A stretch of 64,000 bases of DNA from Chitinophagales bacterium. Its GTDB lineage: Bacteria > Bacteroidota > Bacteroidia > Chitinophagales > LD1. Under the pieces are notes generated by a model. That model did no database searches, was not told where the DNA came from, and worked only from the letters and a program-made list of their open reading frames with translations. Positions 36,399 through 44,992 of the stretch are shown in pieces. Within the stretch, counting starts at the first letter, position 1. Each line of letters begins with the position of its first letter. A program made the translations under genes and the position numbers. The stretch spans positions 186,001 to 250,000 of the forward strand of contig JAHBTS010000004.1 in NCBI GenBank assembly GCA_019638515.1, written 5' to 3'.

Positions 36399-37501
36399 TA
36401 GAAGAGGAGTTTGAGCGTTACATCAAAAGAATGGTCGGTTTCTGAAATGTGCAAGTTGTGTTTGTTTGGATAAAGTAAATTCAAACGGTTTTTTGCGTTT
36501 GCAATACCTAAGCCGGACTTACCAATGGTATCATTATTTACAACAACTTTATTGTTGTGTATGTCCATAGTTAAGGCATCTTCGGTAATGTCTATTTTAA
36601 TTTGTATTTCGGAATTGTCATCGGGATTTACTCCGTGCTTAAAGGCATTTTCAACAAATGGAATAAGCAACATGGGCGCAATTTGTTTGTGCGAAGTGTT
36701 GCCCGAAACTACATAAGATAACTGTACGTTGCTGGTTAAGCGCAGTTTTTGTAAATCTATAAAATCATTAAGGCATGCAATTTCTTTTTCTAATGGAATG
36801 CTGTTTCGGTTGGTTTCTGTAATTACATAGCGCATTAAACCCGATAGTTTTAATAAAGCTGTTGATGCATTTTGAGCATTTTCTTTTATGCTAAGGGTGT
36901 AAATACTGTTGAGTGCGTTAAACAAAAAGTGTGGATTTATTTGTGCCAACAAGTAGTTGATTTCGGCTTCTTGCTTAGCGTTTTCTGTTTTGTAATAGCG
37001 ATGGCTTATCTGTAACAGCAACGAGAAAAGAACAATGGAGGCAAAAAGGAAAAAGATTTGATCATTTTCAGTAAAGAAAAATTGCGCACGAGTAAGTGGC
37101 GACTGTTGCATTGGATGCCCGTTGTTAAACTCAAAAGGAGGCATAGGATTATGGTGCATTGCCGGAGGGCGGTTGCCGCTTTGGTGTGGTGGCGCGGACG
37201 ATAGTTGAGATGCAAATACATTGGAGAGAAATAAAATGCCGATAAGGCAAGCAAACACCACAAGGAAGTAACGTAGATGCTTTTTAGCAAGATAGAAACG
37301 AGGTATAAGAAAAAAGTAGTTGAAGTAGAAAAAGGAAAGGATTAAAACATTCGCAAAAATATTTTTTAGAATTTCTCTCGATAGAATAAACTGATTGATA
37401 CTATCCGGCCTTACAGGTAGAATAATTGGTTGAAGCAAAAACAAAGTGCCTAAAACAAGCTGCAACCATAGCAGTTTGTTTTTTTCGGCTGTTTGAAGCA
37501 T
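36398..37501 (-). CDS. LytS/YehU-type sensor histidine kinase
   Basis: Start taken as the ATG at 37501; the frame begins with a TTG at 37528 that adds nine residues. The 367-residue protein has four hydrophobic segments (about 12-30, 48-66, 78-98, 147-165). The HisKA_7TM-free His_kinase domain has the phospho-acceptor His191 in QINPHFLFNALNS, then FVENAFKHG and GLGIANAKNRL as N and G boxes. Between the third and fourth helices lies a loop (residues 101-140) rich in Pro and His (four His), presumably on the outer face. It overlaps the LytTR regulator gene by one base, forming a two-component pair. The signal is unknown. Confidence 0.93.
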   Translation of the reverse strand: MLQTAEKNKLLWLQLVLGTLFLLQPIILPVRPDSINQFILSREILKNIFANVLILSFFYFNYFFLIPRFYLAKKHLRYFLVVFACLIGILFLSNVFASQLSSAPPHQSGNRPPAMHHNPMPPFEFNNGHPMQQSPLTRAQFFFTENDQIFFLFASIVLFSLLLQISHRYYKTENAKQEAEINYLLAQINPHFLFNALNSIYTLSIKENAQNASTALLKLSGLMRYVITETNRNSIPLEKEIACLNDFIDLQKLRLTSNVQLSYVVSGNTSHKQIAPMLLIPFVENAFKHGVNPDDNSEIQIKIDITEDALTMDIHNNKVVVNNDTIGKSGLGIANAKNRLNLLYPNKHNLHISETDHSFDVTLKLLF

Positions 37502-37805
37502 AAAGCACAATGTAACCCAATTAAACAAATAGATATTGCAATATGAGAAGTATTGCTTAAAAACTGCGAAGAATAAAAGATTTGCAACGGCTGTTAGAAC
37601 TAGACTTACAGTGTGCTATACTTGAACTTTCCTGCAGTTATCATAAATGTAGAAGATTGACCATAATGACATTCTGTAACTCATATTTTGCTCATTTGTA
37701 GCTGCGCGAGTTTTTTACTTTTTACCAATTACAGGTGTTTTCCATTGGTTGTTTTGGAGTCAAATTTTTTTCAAACAAAGCAGAAGCATTATATGTGGGC
37801 ATTGT
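37502..37805. other. Gene-free gap upstream of the histidine kinase
   Basis: About 300 AT-rich bases between the kinase start and the end of the PD-(D/E)XK-like gene. I see only a weak six-base inverted repeat (ACCAAT / ATTGGT near 37724-37753), no tRNA and no believable promoter. Confidence 0.5.
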
Positions 37806-38540
37806 TTAGCTGGTTTCGTGTTTTATTGAAACATAAATTGAATAGAGAGTTTTGTTATCAACGCTTATTTTATGTGCTTCAATATCTTTATCACCCCAAA
37901 TTTTTTCGGCTTTAATGGCGTTTAGAAATTTGCCATAATCTTTGTAGTTCTCTTTCCCTATTTGTTCATCGTAACTATCGGTTTTGAATACAATAACTAG
38001 CAAAACAGATATGTCTGCACTCTCACTAGTTGTTCCAACAGTAGCATAAAGGAATTGATAGCGTAAATTCCAATGTGTAGCTTTTAGCGGCTTAAAATTT
38101 CTTTGTAATAATTTCTCAATTCGTTGCGGTGCATTGGTGGAAATGTCATTTAGTTGTTTCGTTTTTGCCACTATAAATGCATCAGAAACTCTGTCGCCAA
38201 AGCGCTCATCAACTTTGGCTTCTAGGCCGATAAAAAGAGTTTCGTTTGTTGCTTCAACTTTGCCCCAAATCCCTAAATCGTGTTCGCGACCGTGTCCAAA
38301 TTCATCAAACCGAACTTCCCATTCAGGTATTGCTTTTTCTAGAACAACATTCTTTCCAATTATCTTTGATACTATAGCTGTAATTGTAGCTGCACCATTG
38401 TTGTTCATCACAAATTCGGCCAAAGAATAGGCACTTCGCCCCTTTTTCCAATGCTGTTCTTTTTGGGTGCCTTTAAAAAATTTTTCCTCCCAATCTTTAA
38501 TGTTGTTGATGGGGGTTTTGTTGTAGTCTGTAACTTTCAT
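37806..38540 (-). CDS. Hypothetical protein with PD-(D/E)XK-like core
   Basis: A 244-residue cytoplasmic protein. The central part shows a possible nuclease-fold signature: Asp88 in REHDLGIWG, then a beta strand with Glu107 and Lys109 in FIGLEAKVDE. This matches the D...ExK layout of the PD-(D/E)XK superfamily. An N-terminal helical region (SAYSLAEFVMNNNGAATI) may bind a partner or DNA. Similar proteins are often listed under an unnamed DUF. It is single, with no toxin, methylase or helicase neighbour; phoH ends 95 bases upstream on the same strand. Nuclease function is a hypothesis only. Confidence 0.65.
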   Translation of the reverse strand: MKVTDYNKTPINNIKDWEEKFFKGTQKEQHWKKGRSAYSLAEFVMNNNGAATITAIVSKIIGKNVVLEKAIPEWEVRFDEFGHGREHDLGIWGKVEATNETLFIGLEAKVDERFGDRVSDAFIVAKTKQLNDISTNAPQRIEKLLQRNFKPLKATHWNLRYQFLYATVGTTSESADISVLLVIVFKTDSYDEQIGKENYKDYGKFLNAIKAEKIWGDKDIEAHKISVDNKTLYSIYVSIKHETS

Positions 38541-38634
38541 GATGGTTTTTTTTGCATGGCGGCCAACTTTTAAACCAACAAAAGGCGTATTGTTTAATAC
38601 TTACAATGGTGACAAAACGAAGAGTTTTGCAGCA

Positions 38635-39627
38635 CTACTCTTCCAAGTTTTTCAATATTTCGTCTGCTTCTTTTTTGTGGTCGTTTAGTTGGTCGTAGGC
38701 TTTAATAATTTCTTTTACCAAGCGGTGGCGTACCACATCTTCTTCATTAAGTCTAATAAAAGCAATGCCTTCTATTTGGCGAAGAATTTTGGTGGCAGTA
38801 TGCAGGCCGCTGTGTTGTGTTTTAGGCAAATCTATTTGCGTTGGGTCGCCAGTAATAATACACTTACTGCTGGCTCCAATACGCGTTAAAAACATTTTTA
38901 ATTGCGGGTTGGTACAGTTTTGGGCTTCATCTAATAGAATAAAAGCATGGTCGAGTGTTCTGCCGCGCATAAAGGCAAGTGGCGCCACTTCAATAATTCT
39001 ATTTTCCATGTAGTACTTCAACTTATCTGCCGGAATCATATCTTCCAAAGCATCGTACAGCGGGCGCAAATAGGGGTCAATTTTTTCTTTTAAATCACCC
39101 GGTAAAAAACCAAGGTTTTCTCCGGCTTCTACGGCAGGGCGGGTGAGTATAATTTTCTTCACGCTTTTTTCTTTGAGCGCTCTTACAGCAAGTGCTACGG
39201 CTGTATATGTTTTTCCGGTACCGGCAGGGCCAATGGCAAAAAGCACATCGTTCTTTTCGCTTTCTTTCACCATTATTCTTTGGTTTTCGGTGCGGGCGCG
39301 CACTATTAAACCATTGTTGCCATATACAATAACATTGTTTTGTTCTTTGGTGGCACTGGTGTTTATGGCGGCTCCTTCAGATTGCATAATCTTTTCTATG
39401 CTTTCTTCGTTTAGCTTGCCGTAGCGCTCAATAGAGGCTATCATTTGCGATATTTTTTCTTTGAAATTTTGAAGCTCTTCTTCGGTGCCTTCTGCTTTAA
39501 TACTGTTGCCTCTACTAACCATTCTAATGGTTGGGAAAGATTTTTTTATGAAGTTAAACTTAGCATTGTTTACGCCAAAAAAATCTATGGGGTCAATCCC
39601 TTCTATTTGTAGTGTAAGTTCAGTCAA
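38635..39627 (-). CDS. phoH: PhoH-family ATPase
   Basis: A 330-residue cytoplasmic P-loop ATPase. The N-terminal KH-like part ([19 protein letters not shown]) precedes the ATPase core with Walker [12 protein letters not shown], the [19 protein letters not shown] segment, Walker [11 protein letters not shown] and the sensor-like [11 protein letters not shown]. The family is associated with RNA metabolism and phosphate stress, though its mechanism is incompletely known. The start is a TTG at 39627: no in-frame ATG lies before residue 36, and the TTG gives the usual [13 protein letters not shown] start. A -7-like box sits about 22 bases upstream. Confidence 0.95.
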   Translation of the reverse strand: MTELTLQIEGIDPIDFFGVNNAKFNFIKKSFPTIRMVSRGNSIKAEGTEEELQNFKEKISQMIASIERYGKLNEESIEKIMQSEGAAINTSATKEQNNVIVYGNNGLIVRARTENQRIMVKESEKNDVLFAIGPAGTGKTYTAVALAVRALKEKSVKKIILTRPAVEAGENLGFLPGDLKEKIDPYLRPLYDALEDMIPADKLKYYMENRIIEVAPLAFMRGRTLDHAFILLDEAQNCTNPQLKMFLTRIGASSKCIITGDPTQIDLPKTQHSGLHTATKILRQIEGIAFIRLNEEDVVRHRLVKEIIKAYDQLNDHKKEADEILKNLEE

Positions 39628-39649
39628 TGTAATGAGCGTTTAGTTTAGC

Positions 39650-39657
39650 CGAATGTA
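39650..39657 (-). promoter_or_regulatory. -7-like box upstream of phoH
   Basis: Minus strand reads TACATTCG, identical to the boxes before comEC and sucC, 22 bases before the TTG start. Confidence 0.4.
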
Positions 39658-39796
39658 AAACCATTTTTTGGCGAAACACTATGTACACAATAGTTTTTAA
39701 TCCACACCTTTATCCACTAAAGCCTTTTGCTGTGCTCGAAAAGAAAAAATTTATTTGTTGCAGAAAGCAGACTTCATAAATAAGAACGGCAGCAAC

Positions 39797-40579
39797 ATGT
39801 CTGTTATTACCATTACGAGCGATTTAGGAACAAGCGACTATTATTTGGCTGCGCTGAAAGGCGCAATAATAAAGGCGTGTGGTAATGTGCCGTTGGTAGA
39901 TGTAAATTGCAATATAAAGCCATTCGATATTCGGCAGGCGGCATACAATATACGCGAAGCACATAGTTACTTTCCCGATGGCACCATACACGTGGTGCAT
40001 GTAAGTCCGGGATTTTCTAAAGCCAAAATTTTGCTTGCAAAGTATCGCCAGCAATTTTTTATAGCATTCGATAATGGCTTGCTGGCATTGCTGCCCAAGG
40101 AATTTTCCGAAGAAGTATATGTGTTGAAGAATGAATTTATGAAGCGTTCAGATTTCTTTTTTGCCGAAAGTGTGTCGCTGCTTGTAAGCCACATAGCAGC
40201 AGGTAAACCACTCAATCTTATTGCAGAAGCATATTCGGATTTTAAACGCAAAAACTTAGCACCACCTGCCATTACCAATAGTGGTTTAAAAGGTGCTGTA
40301 ATAGCTATTGATCATTTTGGAAATGCCGTTACCAATATTGATAAGAATACCTTTTATGAATATGTAGAGAAAAGCAATTTCGAGATTGCCATTAGCCAAG
40401 TGCGTATTAAAGAAATTTCGCTGTACTATAAGAGCGTAACCGAAGGCGATTTGGTGGCAATGTTTAACAGTGCGGGCTATTTAGAAATTGCCATCAACAA
40501 AGGCAAGGCAAATACCTTACTGGGTATTTCGGTAGATAATAGTGTGCTGGTATCGCGCGTAACGGCACAGCCTTTTTAA
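39797..40579 (+). CDS. SAM hydrolase / SAM-dependent halogenase-family protein
   Basis: Start taken at the ATG at 39797 (MSVITITSDLGTSDYY), since the family begins directly with this strand; the frame is open back to 39755. The 260-residue protein belongs to the former DUF62 family, whose bacterial members hydrolyse S-adenosylmethionine to adenosine and methionine using an activated water. Visible signatures are SDLGTSDYYLAALKG, VDVNCNIKPFDIRQAAYNIREA, GTIHVVHVSPG and AIDHFGNAVTNID. The absence of the extended chlorinase loop cannot be judged by eye. It converges with the DUF4340 gene, only three bases from its stop. Confidence 0.92.
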   Translation: MSVITITSDLGTSDYYLAALKGAIIKACGNVPLVDVNCNIKPFDIRQAAYNIREAHSYFPDGTIHVVHVSPGFSKAKILLAKYRQQFFIAFDNGLLALLPKEFSEEVYVLKNEFMKRSDFFFAESVSLLVSHIAAGKPLNLIAEAYSDFKRKNLAPPAITNSGLKGAVIAIDHFGNAVTNIDKNTFYEYVEKSNFEIAISQVRIKEISLYYKSVTEGDLVAMFNSAGYLEIAINKGKANTLLGISVDNSVLVSRVTAQPF

Positions 40580-40582
40580 TGC

Positions 40583-41599
40583 TTACTTTTGTGGCGGAAA
40601 AAAGTCTTGATACTTCCGCAATAATTTTCCAAAAACATATACTTGTGCAATGGCAAAATCTTTTCCATTAGCAAGTGCAAAAAATCTATCTACATCGGCT
40701 AAAATATCGTTGCCGTGCTCATCGAATAAGCGCTTGCTGCGCCTATTTATAGGCATATAGTATAGTTTTACTTCGGTGGCGTTTCCGGTTTTGTCTTTTA
40801 GCGTAAGAATAGAAAATGGTGTTTCTTTCAGTGTAGATTCGCGTTCTTGATTTTCGTTGTCGAATGCTTCAAAATAAATGCTTTCGTACATGGCGCAGTA
40901 GCTGTATAAAAGCGATTGGTTGGCTGCTTCTGTTTCACCATTTGCATTGTAGAGCACAAACGAATCGGCAACAGCAGCAATAGAAAACGATTGCATGGGC
41001 GATGCCGGATATTGAACAGAAATTGATGCAATGTTTTGTGGCGATGTACCAAAAATTTTGCGGTCGCGCCAGGTTTCTTCTTTCATTTCAAAGGCTGGTG
41101 TAAGGTAGCCTCTTATGCCGGGTACGCGTACAATATGTGGTCGCGATGCAAGTTTTCCATTCACATCTAAAATCATGTAAGTGCCTTGTCCATCGAGTGT
41201 GCTGCCGCCTACATAAAAAATCTTTTTGGGCGAAGCGCCTCCGGTAAATACTTGCACCTGAATACTTTTTGCAAGCATTTCGCGCAATACGTTTTCGTAG
41301 GCTGCTTTGCCCACGGGCGCTTGCGATTCTTGTTTTGAAAGAATGTTTAACAGGGTTTCTATAAGATCGGGGCGTGCATTAAAGCGGTTGTTTACCATCC
41401 AACCGTTTTTCTTTTTTTCTAAAGTTATGGTGTGTTTTTGCTCATCGTTCAACACTATTTTTGTAATAGAAGCAGCGTTGGCAACTTTAAATGCAGCTTC
41501 GCGTTTGTTGATGGTGCTTTCGTCTTCGTTCCACAGGTAAAATGCGGCAATGCCTCCAAGTACTAGAATTACGATAAGATGCGGCAAAAATTTTTTCAT
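40583..41599 (-). CDS. DUF4340 domain protein, membrane-anchored
   Basis: A 338-residue protein with one N-terminal membrane helix (residues 5-23, LIVILVLGGIAAFYLW) and an exported beta-rich domain. It contains ITKIVLNDEQKHTITLEKKKNGWMVN and a later repeat of the same type (SISVQYPASPMQSFSI), the DUF4340 pattern. In other Bacteroidota such proteins are found next to gliding-type ABC transporter (GldF/GldG-like) genes. Here its upstream neighbour is an ABC-2 permease gene 78 bases away on the same strand. A link to that exporter is plausible but not shown. A TAATTTTG box lies a few tens of bases upstream of the start. Confidence 0.85.
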   Translation of the reverse strand: MKKFLPHLIVILVLGGIAAFYLWNEDESTINKREAAFKVANAASITKIVLNDEQKHTITLEKKKNGWMVNNRFNARPDLIETLLNILSKQESQAPVGKAAYENVLREMLAKSIQVQVFTGGASPKKIFYVGGSTLDGQGTYMILDVNGKLASRPHIVRVPGIRGYLTPAFEMKEETWRDRKIFGTSPQNIASISVQYPASPMQSFSIAAVADSFVLYNANGETEAANQSLLYSYCAMYESIYFEAFDNENQERESTLKETPFSILTLKDKTGNATEVKLYYMPINRRSKRLFDEHGNDILADVDRFFALANGKDFAIAQVYVFGKLLRKYQDFFPPQK

Positions 41600-41676
41600 T
41601 CAAAAACAGTTGTGTGAAAGGCTGGCAAAATTAGCAAGCAAATTCAATAGAGCAGCCTTGTTCTGTTTTTTTAGGC

Positions 41677-42495
41677 TTAGGCGTAATCTACAATATCGTC
41701 TTCAACCTGAGTTAAATACCAAGCGCCAATAGCACATAGTATGGCAACAAAAGAAATGGAAATCCAAAACTGCCATTCCGGAAATGCTTCACCCAGTAGC
41801 GCAAACCGATAGCCTTTAATAATGCCTGCCATTGGATTCAGGTATAAAAAAATATTGAATTGTGGCGGTATAATGGTGGTAGGAAAAAACACAGGTGTAA
41901 ACCATATTCCCACGCCAATTACGGTGGGTACAATTTGGTTTAAATCGCGAAACTTTGCATTAAGAGCATTCATCCAAAGCGCAATTGCCAAACCGCTTAC
42001 AGCAGTTAGTAGAATAAACAATGGCAGCAGTAAAAAATTTATACTCCATACTTCGGGGCTTAGCAGCATAAACAGCATGAGTATTAGGAGCGAAACTCCG
42101 GCTTCTACCGATGCCACCACAACTTTTGCGAGCGGCAAAATAAGCTTGGGGAAGTACATTTTGCGAATTAGGTTTTGGCGCTGCACTATAGAAGAAGAAG
42201 CAAGGGTTACTATTTGTTGAAAGTAGTTCCAAGCAATCATTCCGGCAAAGGCAAAAAGGTGGTAGGGCGAAGTGGTTTCTACTTTCAATAAATACTTGAA
42301 GAGCACAGTAAAAAGAAGCAGCACAAATAGTGGCCGTAGTATTGCCCATAGCAATCCAAACTTTGTTTGGGCGTATTGTACTTTAACTTCTTGCCATGCA
42401 AAAACCCAAATAAGGCTGCGATATTTTTTCATTTCGCGCCAGTATTCGGCAATGGTTGGCGGGTTGGCAGTAATAACTTTTATGGGCTTTTGCAT
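41677..42495 (-). CDS. ABC-2 type permease for polysaccharide export (Wzm/TagG-like)
   Basis: A 272-residue integral membrane protein with six hydrophobic segments. The N-terminus (YWREMKKYRSLIWVFAWQEVKVQYAQTKFGLLWAILRPL) is typical of ABC-2 permeases for O-antigen, capsule or teichoic acid chains. The segment FTPVFFPTTIIPPQFNIFLYLNPMAGIIKGYR is another family hallmark. The ATPase partner (Wzt/TagH) is not in the window; downstream is a DUF4340 gene, upstream the CoA-transferase alpha gene. The start codon touches the stop of that CoA-transferase gene with no gap, so the two are co-translated. The glycan exported is unknown. Confidence 0.9.
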   Translation of the reverse strand: MQKPIKVITANPPTIAEYWREMKKYRSLIWVFAWQEVKVQYAQTKFGLLWAILRPLFVLLLFTVLFKYLLKVETTSPYHLFAFAGMIAWNYFQQIVTLASSSIVQRQNLIRKMYFPKLILPLAKVVVASVEAGVSLLILMLFMLLSPEVWSINFLLLPLFILLTAVSGLAIALWMNALNAKFRDLNQIVPTVIGVGIWFTPVFFPTTIIPPQFNIFLYLNPMAGIIKGYRFALLGEAFPEWQFWISISFVAILCAIGAWYLTQVEDDIVDYA

Positions 42496-43191
42496 TTATT
42501 TTCTCACCGTGCGTTGTTCGATTCTTTTTTCGTATTGTTCGCCTTTAAAAATTCTGTTTACGTAAATGCCGGGTGTGTGTATTTCGTTAGGGTCGAGTTC
42601 GCCAACGGGCACCAATTCTTCTACTTCTGCAATGGTAATTTTACCGGCCATTGCCATAAGCGGATTAAAATTGCGGGCGGTGCCGCGGTAAATTAAGTTT
42701 CCGGCAGTATCGCCTTTCCATGCTTTTACTATGGCAAAATCGCTTTCAAAAGCGGTTTCCATTAAGTATTCTTTACCGCCAAACTGGCGTGTTTCTTTTC
42801 CTTGGGCTACTTCGGTGCCCACACCTGCCGGAGTATAAAATGCAGGAATGCCATAACCGGTCATCATACAGCGGGTGGCCAATGTGCCTTGTGGCACCAG
42901 TTCTACTTCTAGTTCTCCGCTCAATAGTTGCCTTTCAAACTCGGCATTTTCGCCTACATAGCTCGAAATCATTTTCCTTACCTGGCGGGTTTGCAGCAGT
43001 AAGCCAATTCCAAAGCCATCTACTCCGGCATTGTTAGAAATACAGGTTAGCCCTTTTACGCCTTTGCGTACCAATGCTGCAATGCTGTTTTCGGGAATGC
43101 CGCATAACCCAAAGCCGCCCAGCATAATTACTGCGTTGTCTTGTATATCTTTTATGGCATCGTCTGCCCCGCTAACTACTTTGTTTATCAT
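42496..43191 (-). CDS. scoA: 3-oxoacid CoA-transferase subunit A
   Basis: Alpha subunit of a succinyl-CoA:3-ketoacid (or acetoacetyl-CoA) CoA-transferase, which moves CoA between carboxylic acids in ketone body and short-chain acid use. The 231 residues show [24 protein letters not shown], the glycine-rich [17 protein letters not shown] loop, and [25 protein letters not shown]. All are typical of the alpha chain, which binds CoA. The catalytic Glu belongs to the beta subunit, whose gene (scoB) I do not find in the window. The gene directly abuts an ABC permease start. A TAGGTTTG box ends four bases before the ATG. Confidence 0.92.
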   Translation of the reverse strand: MINKVVSGADDAIKDIQDNAVIMLGGFGLCGIPENSIAALVRKGVKGLTCISNNAGVDGFGIGLLLQTRQVRKMISSYVGENAEFERQLLSGELEVELVPQGTLATRCMMTGYGIPAFYTPAGVGTEVAQGKETRQFGGKEYLMETAFESDFAIVKAWKGDTAGNLIYRGTARNFNPLMAMAGKITIAEVEELVPVGELDPNEIHTPGIYVNRIFKGEQYEKRIEQRTVRK

Positions 43192-43195
43192 GCTT

Positions 43196-43224
43196 CAAAC
43201 CTACATAAATTTTTATTGCAACAA
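43196..43224 (-). promoter_or_regulatory. Bacteroidota-type promoter of scoA, apparently leaderless
   Basis: Minus strand: TTG at 43222-43224, 18-base spacer, TAGGTTTG at 43196-43203. The box ends four bases before the scoA ATG, so the transcript would start at or next to the start codon. Confidence 0.5.
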
Positions 43225-43305
43225 TTAGTCCTTTGCTGTGAAAAATTTTGAGAAACACAGGCAACTTGGCAATAGATTTTATGGCACTTGCAAAGCCCGG
43301 TATCT

Positions 43306-44094
43306 TTAGAACGAATAAAAAAGCGCTTTGCCGTTTTTTAGGATAAGCAGTATGTTTTTGTTGATGGCTGCTTGCAAAAAATTGTCTTCGGGCAGCGTAA
43401 GTGCAGCGGTAGAAAGCGATTGTGTGTTGTATGCCATTAGTTTTTGTTCGTTGGCATAGATTATATTTTGTTCGTGCAGTTGGAATTTTTTTAATCCCTG
43501 TATGGGAATTGTTTTTTGGTAGCTGCCGAAAAAGTCGAAAACAAGAATGCCTTGGGTGCTGTCGTTCATAAAAACCATATTGTTGTATTCTTGCAAAAAA
43601 TTAGGAAGCGGAATGGTAGAAAGTACATTGTTTAAACTTTGGCTTTCGCGAAGAATAAAACCTGTTTCATCAATTTTTTTCAACTTTAAGGTTGCCATAT
43701 CATAGAACCAAATTCTACCATCGGTAGAGCTGCAAACGGCTGTTACGGCTGGGTAACCCAGTTGTAAAAAATCGTAGGTAACCAAAGGCGCAAGAAAGCG
43801 ATCGAGTACTACCGCTTTCATTACTCCCGGAAAGAATACCACAATTTTAAGCGGATTAGTAACATCAATGCTGCCTATGTTTCCATATCTAAACTCCTCG
43901 TAAGGAGACAGTAGCTTGCCATCGGGAGTGTACTTTAATAATTTATTGGCCGAAGCTAAATAGCAATTGCCAAACTTATCGGTAGCTGCCAGCGAGGCAT
44001 CGGTTTCTATGCTGCTCACCAGCGTGTAACTGCTTGGTGTTTGAGCTTGTAGTTGCCATGTAAAAAAGAGTAAAAACAGCGAGAGGTATTTCAT
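43306..44094 (-). CDS. Secreted propeller-like protein in operon with lpxH
   Basis: A 262-residue protein with a signal peptide (ending LQAQ near residue 18). The rest shows repeating short strands with small loops (DKFGNCYLASANKLLKYTPDGK, IWFYDMATLKLKKID, GILVFDFFGSYQKTI). This hints at a beta-propeller or NHL-like fold. It has no T9SS domain and no lipobox, so it may stay in the periplasm. The start overlaps the lpxH stop by four bases (ATGA), the tightest link in its neighbourhood. The conserved pairing suggests an envelope role linked to lipid A or outer membrane upkeep, but no function is known to me. Confidence 0.6.
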   Translation of the reverse strand: MKYLSLFLLFFTWQLQAQTPSSYTLVSSIETDASLAATDKFGNCYLASANKLLKYTPDGKLLSPYEEFRYGNIGSIDVTNPLKIVVFFPGVMKAVVLDRFLAPLVTYDFLQLGYPAVTAVCSSTDGRIWFYDMATLKLKKIDETGFILRESQSLNNVLSTIPLPNFLQEYNNMVFMNDSTQGILVFDFFGSYQKTIPIQGLKKFQLHEQNIIYANEQKLMAYNTQSLSTAALTLPEDNFLQAAINKNILLILKNGKALFYSF

Positions 44095-44834
44095 GGATTA
44101 AAATGTTTGAGTTCGGTAGTGTTGCCGTCAAATACAGCATAAGTATTGTGGTGAATCCAATCGCCCAAGTTTATGTAAATACTGTTTTCGCCTACCGGAA
44201 GGTGGATGGGTAAGTGGCGATGACCAAACACAAAATAATCGTAGTGCTGCTGTGTGAGTTTTCTCTTGCAGTATTGTACTAGCCATTCACGCTCTTCGCC
44301 CAAAAAAATTTCTTTGGTGGCTTCGCCATTTTTGTAGCGGCTTTTTCGAGAAAAGTAACTGCCTAGCTTCATGCCAATATCGGGATGCAACCACCGGAAC
44401 GCCCATTGTGCCAATGGATGTGTAAAGAGTTTCTTCATGCGTTTAAATCCGGCATCTCCGGGACCCAAACCATCGCCATGCCCAATTAAGAAAGTTTTGC
44501 CGTTAAACGCTCTTTCTATAGCTTGGTAGTAAACGGTAGCTCCCAATTCTTCTTGCAGGTAACCGCTCATCCATAAATCGTGATTGCCGGTAAAAATATG
44601 AACAGGAATGCCGCTGTCGCAAAGGGCGGCAATTTTGCCCTGTAATCGAACAAAACCTTTAGGTACAACGGTTTGGTATTCGTGCCAAAAATCAAAGAGG
44701 TCGCCTACCAAAAAAATTTCGGTAGCATCGGCAGCAGCCATTTCTAACCATTGAATAAACAGCAGTTCGCGCTGGCGGCTGGCAGTGCTGTTGGGTGTTC
44801 CTAAATGTAAATCCGATGCAAAATAAATACGCAT
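44091..44834 (-). CDS. lpxH: UDP-2,3-diacylglucosamine diphosphatase
   Basis: Cleaves UDP-2,3-diacylglucosamine to lipid X and UMP in lipid A synthesis at the inner membrane surface. Start taken at the ATG at 44834 (MRIYFASDLHLG); the open frame extends to 44891, but that part runs into a dispersed repeat and lacks family character. The 247 residues carry the metallophosphoesterase motifs: DLH in ASDLHLG, GDLFDFW, GNHDLW, GHGDGLG and FGHRHLP. These are the dinuclear metal and catalytic residues of LpxH-type enzymes. The stop overlaps the start of a secreted propeller-like gene by four bases. Confidence 0.95.
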   Translation of the reverse strand: MRIYFASDLHLGTPNSTASRQRELLFIQWLEMAAADATEIFLVGDLFDFWHEYQTVVPKGFVRLQGKIAALCDSGIPVHIFTGNHDLWMSGYLQEELGATVYYQAIERAFNGKTFLIGHGDGLGPGDAGFKRMKKLFTHPLAQWAFRWLHPDIGMKLGSYFSRKSRYKNGEATKEIFLGEEREWLVQYCKRKLTQQHYDYFVFGHRHLPIHLPVGENSIYINLGDWIHHNTYAVFDGNTTELKHFNP

Positions 44835-44866
44835 GTGCGCTGCAAAATAGGAAACAGAATACAAGC

Positions 44867-44945
44867 CTGCTAATTTCATGCAAAGGCGCACCCACTTTAA
44901 AGGTTTAGCAGCACATACATTTTGCTTTCTAAAAACTTAATTTAC
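44867..44945. repeat. Dispersed intergenic repeat, copy 1
   Basis: About 80 bases similar to 49611-49692. The best-matched core of roughly 60 bases starts at GGCGCACC (44885) and runs through the GCAGCACATA segment to the end; by eye it differs by only a few bases. It keeps an inverted repeat CTGCTAA (44867-44873) / TTAGCAG (44905-44911). It lies upstream of lpxH, within the gap to the T9SS SBBP gene. Confidence 0.7.
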
Positions 44946-44992
44946 AAGAGTTGTGTCTTTTTTTTAGAATGTTTTGAACAGCAGTTTTTCTA

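Noticed and set aside
37688..37915. Plus-strand frame of 75 codons in the gap beside the PD-(D/E)XK-like gene
   Set aside because: It overlaps the end of that gene, is rich in Phe/Tyr/Cys/Leu as expected for random AT-rich DNA, and has no promoter.
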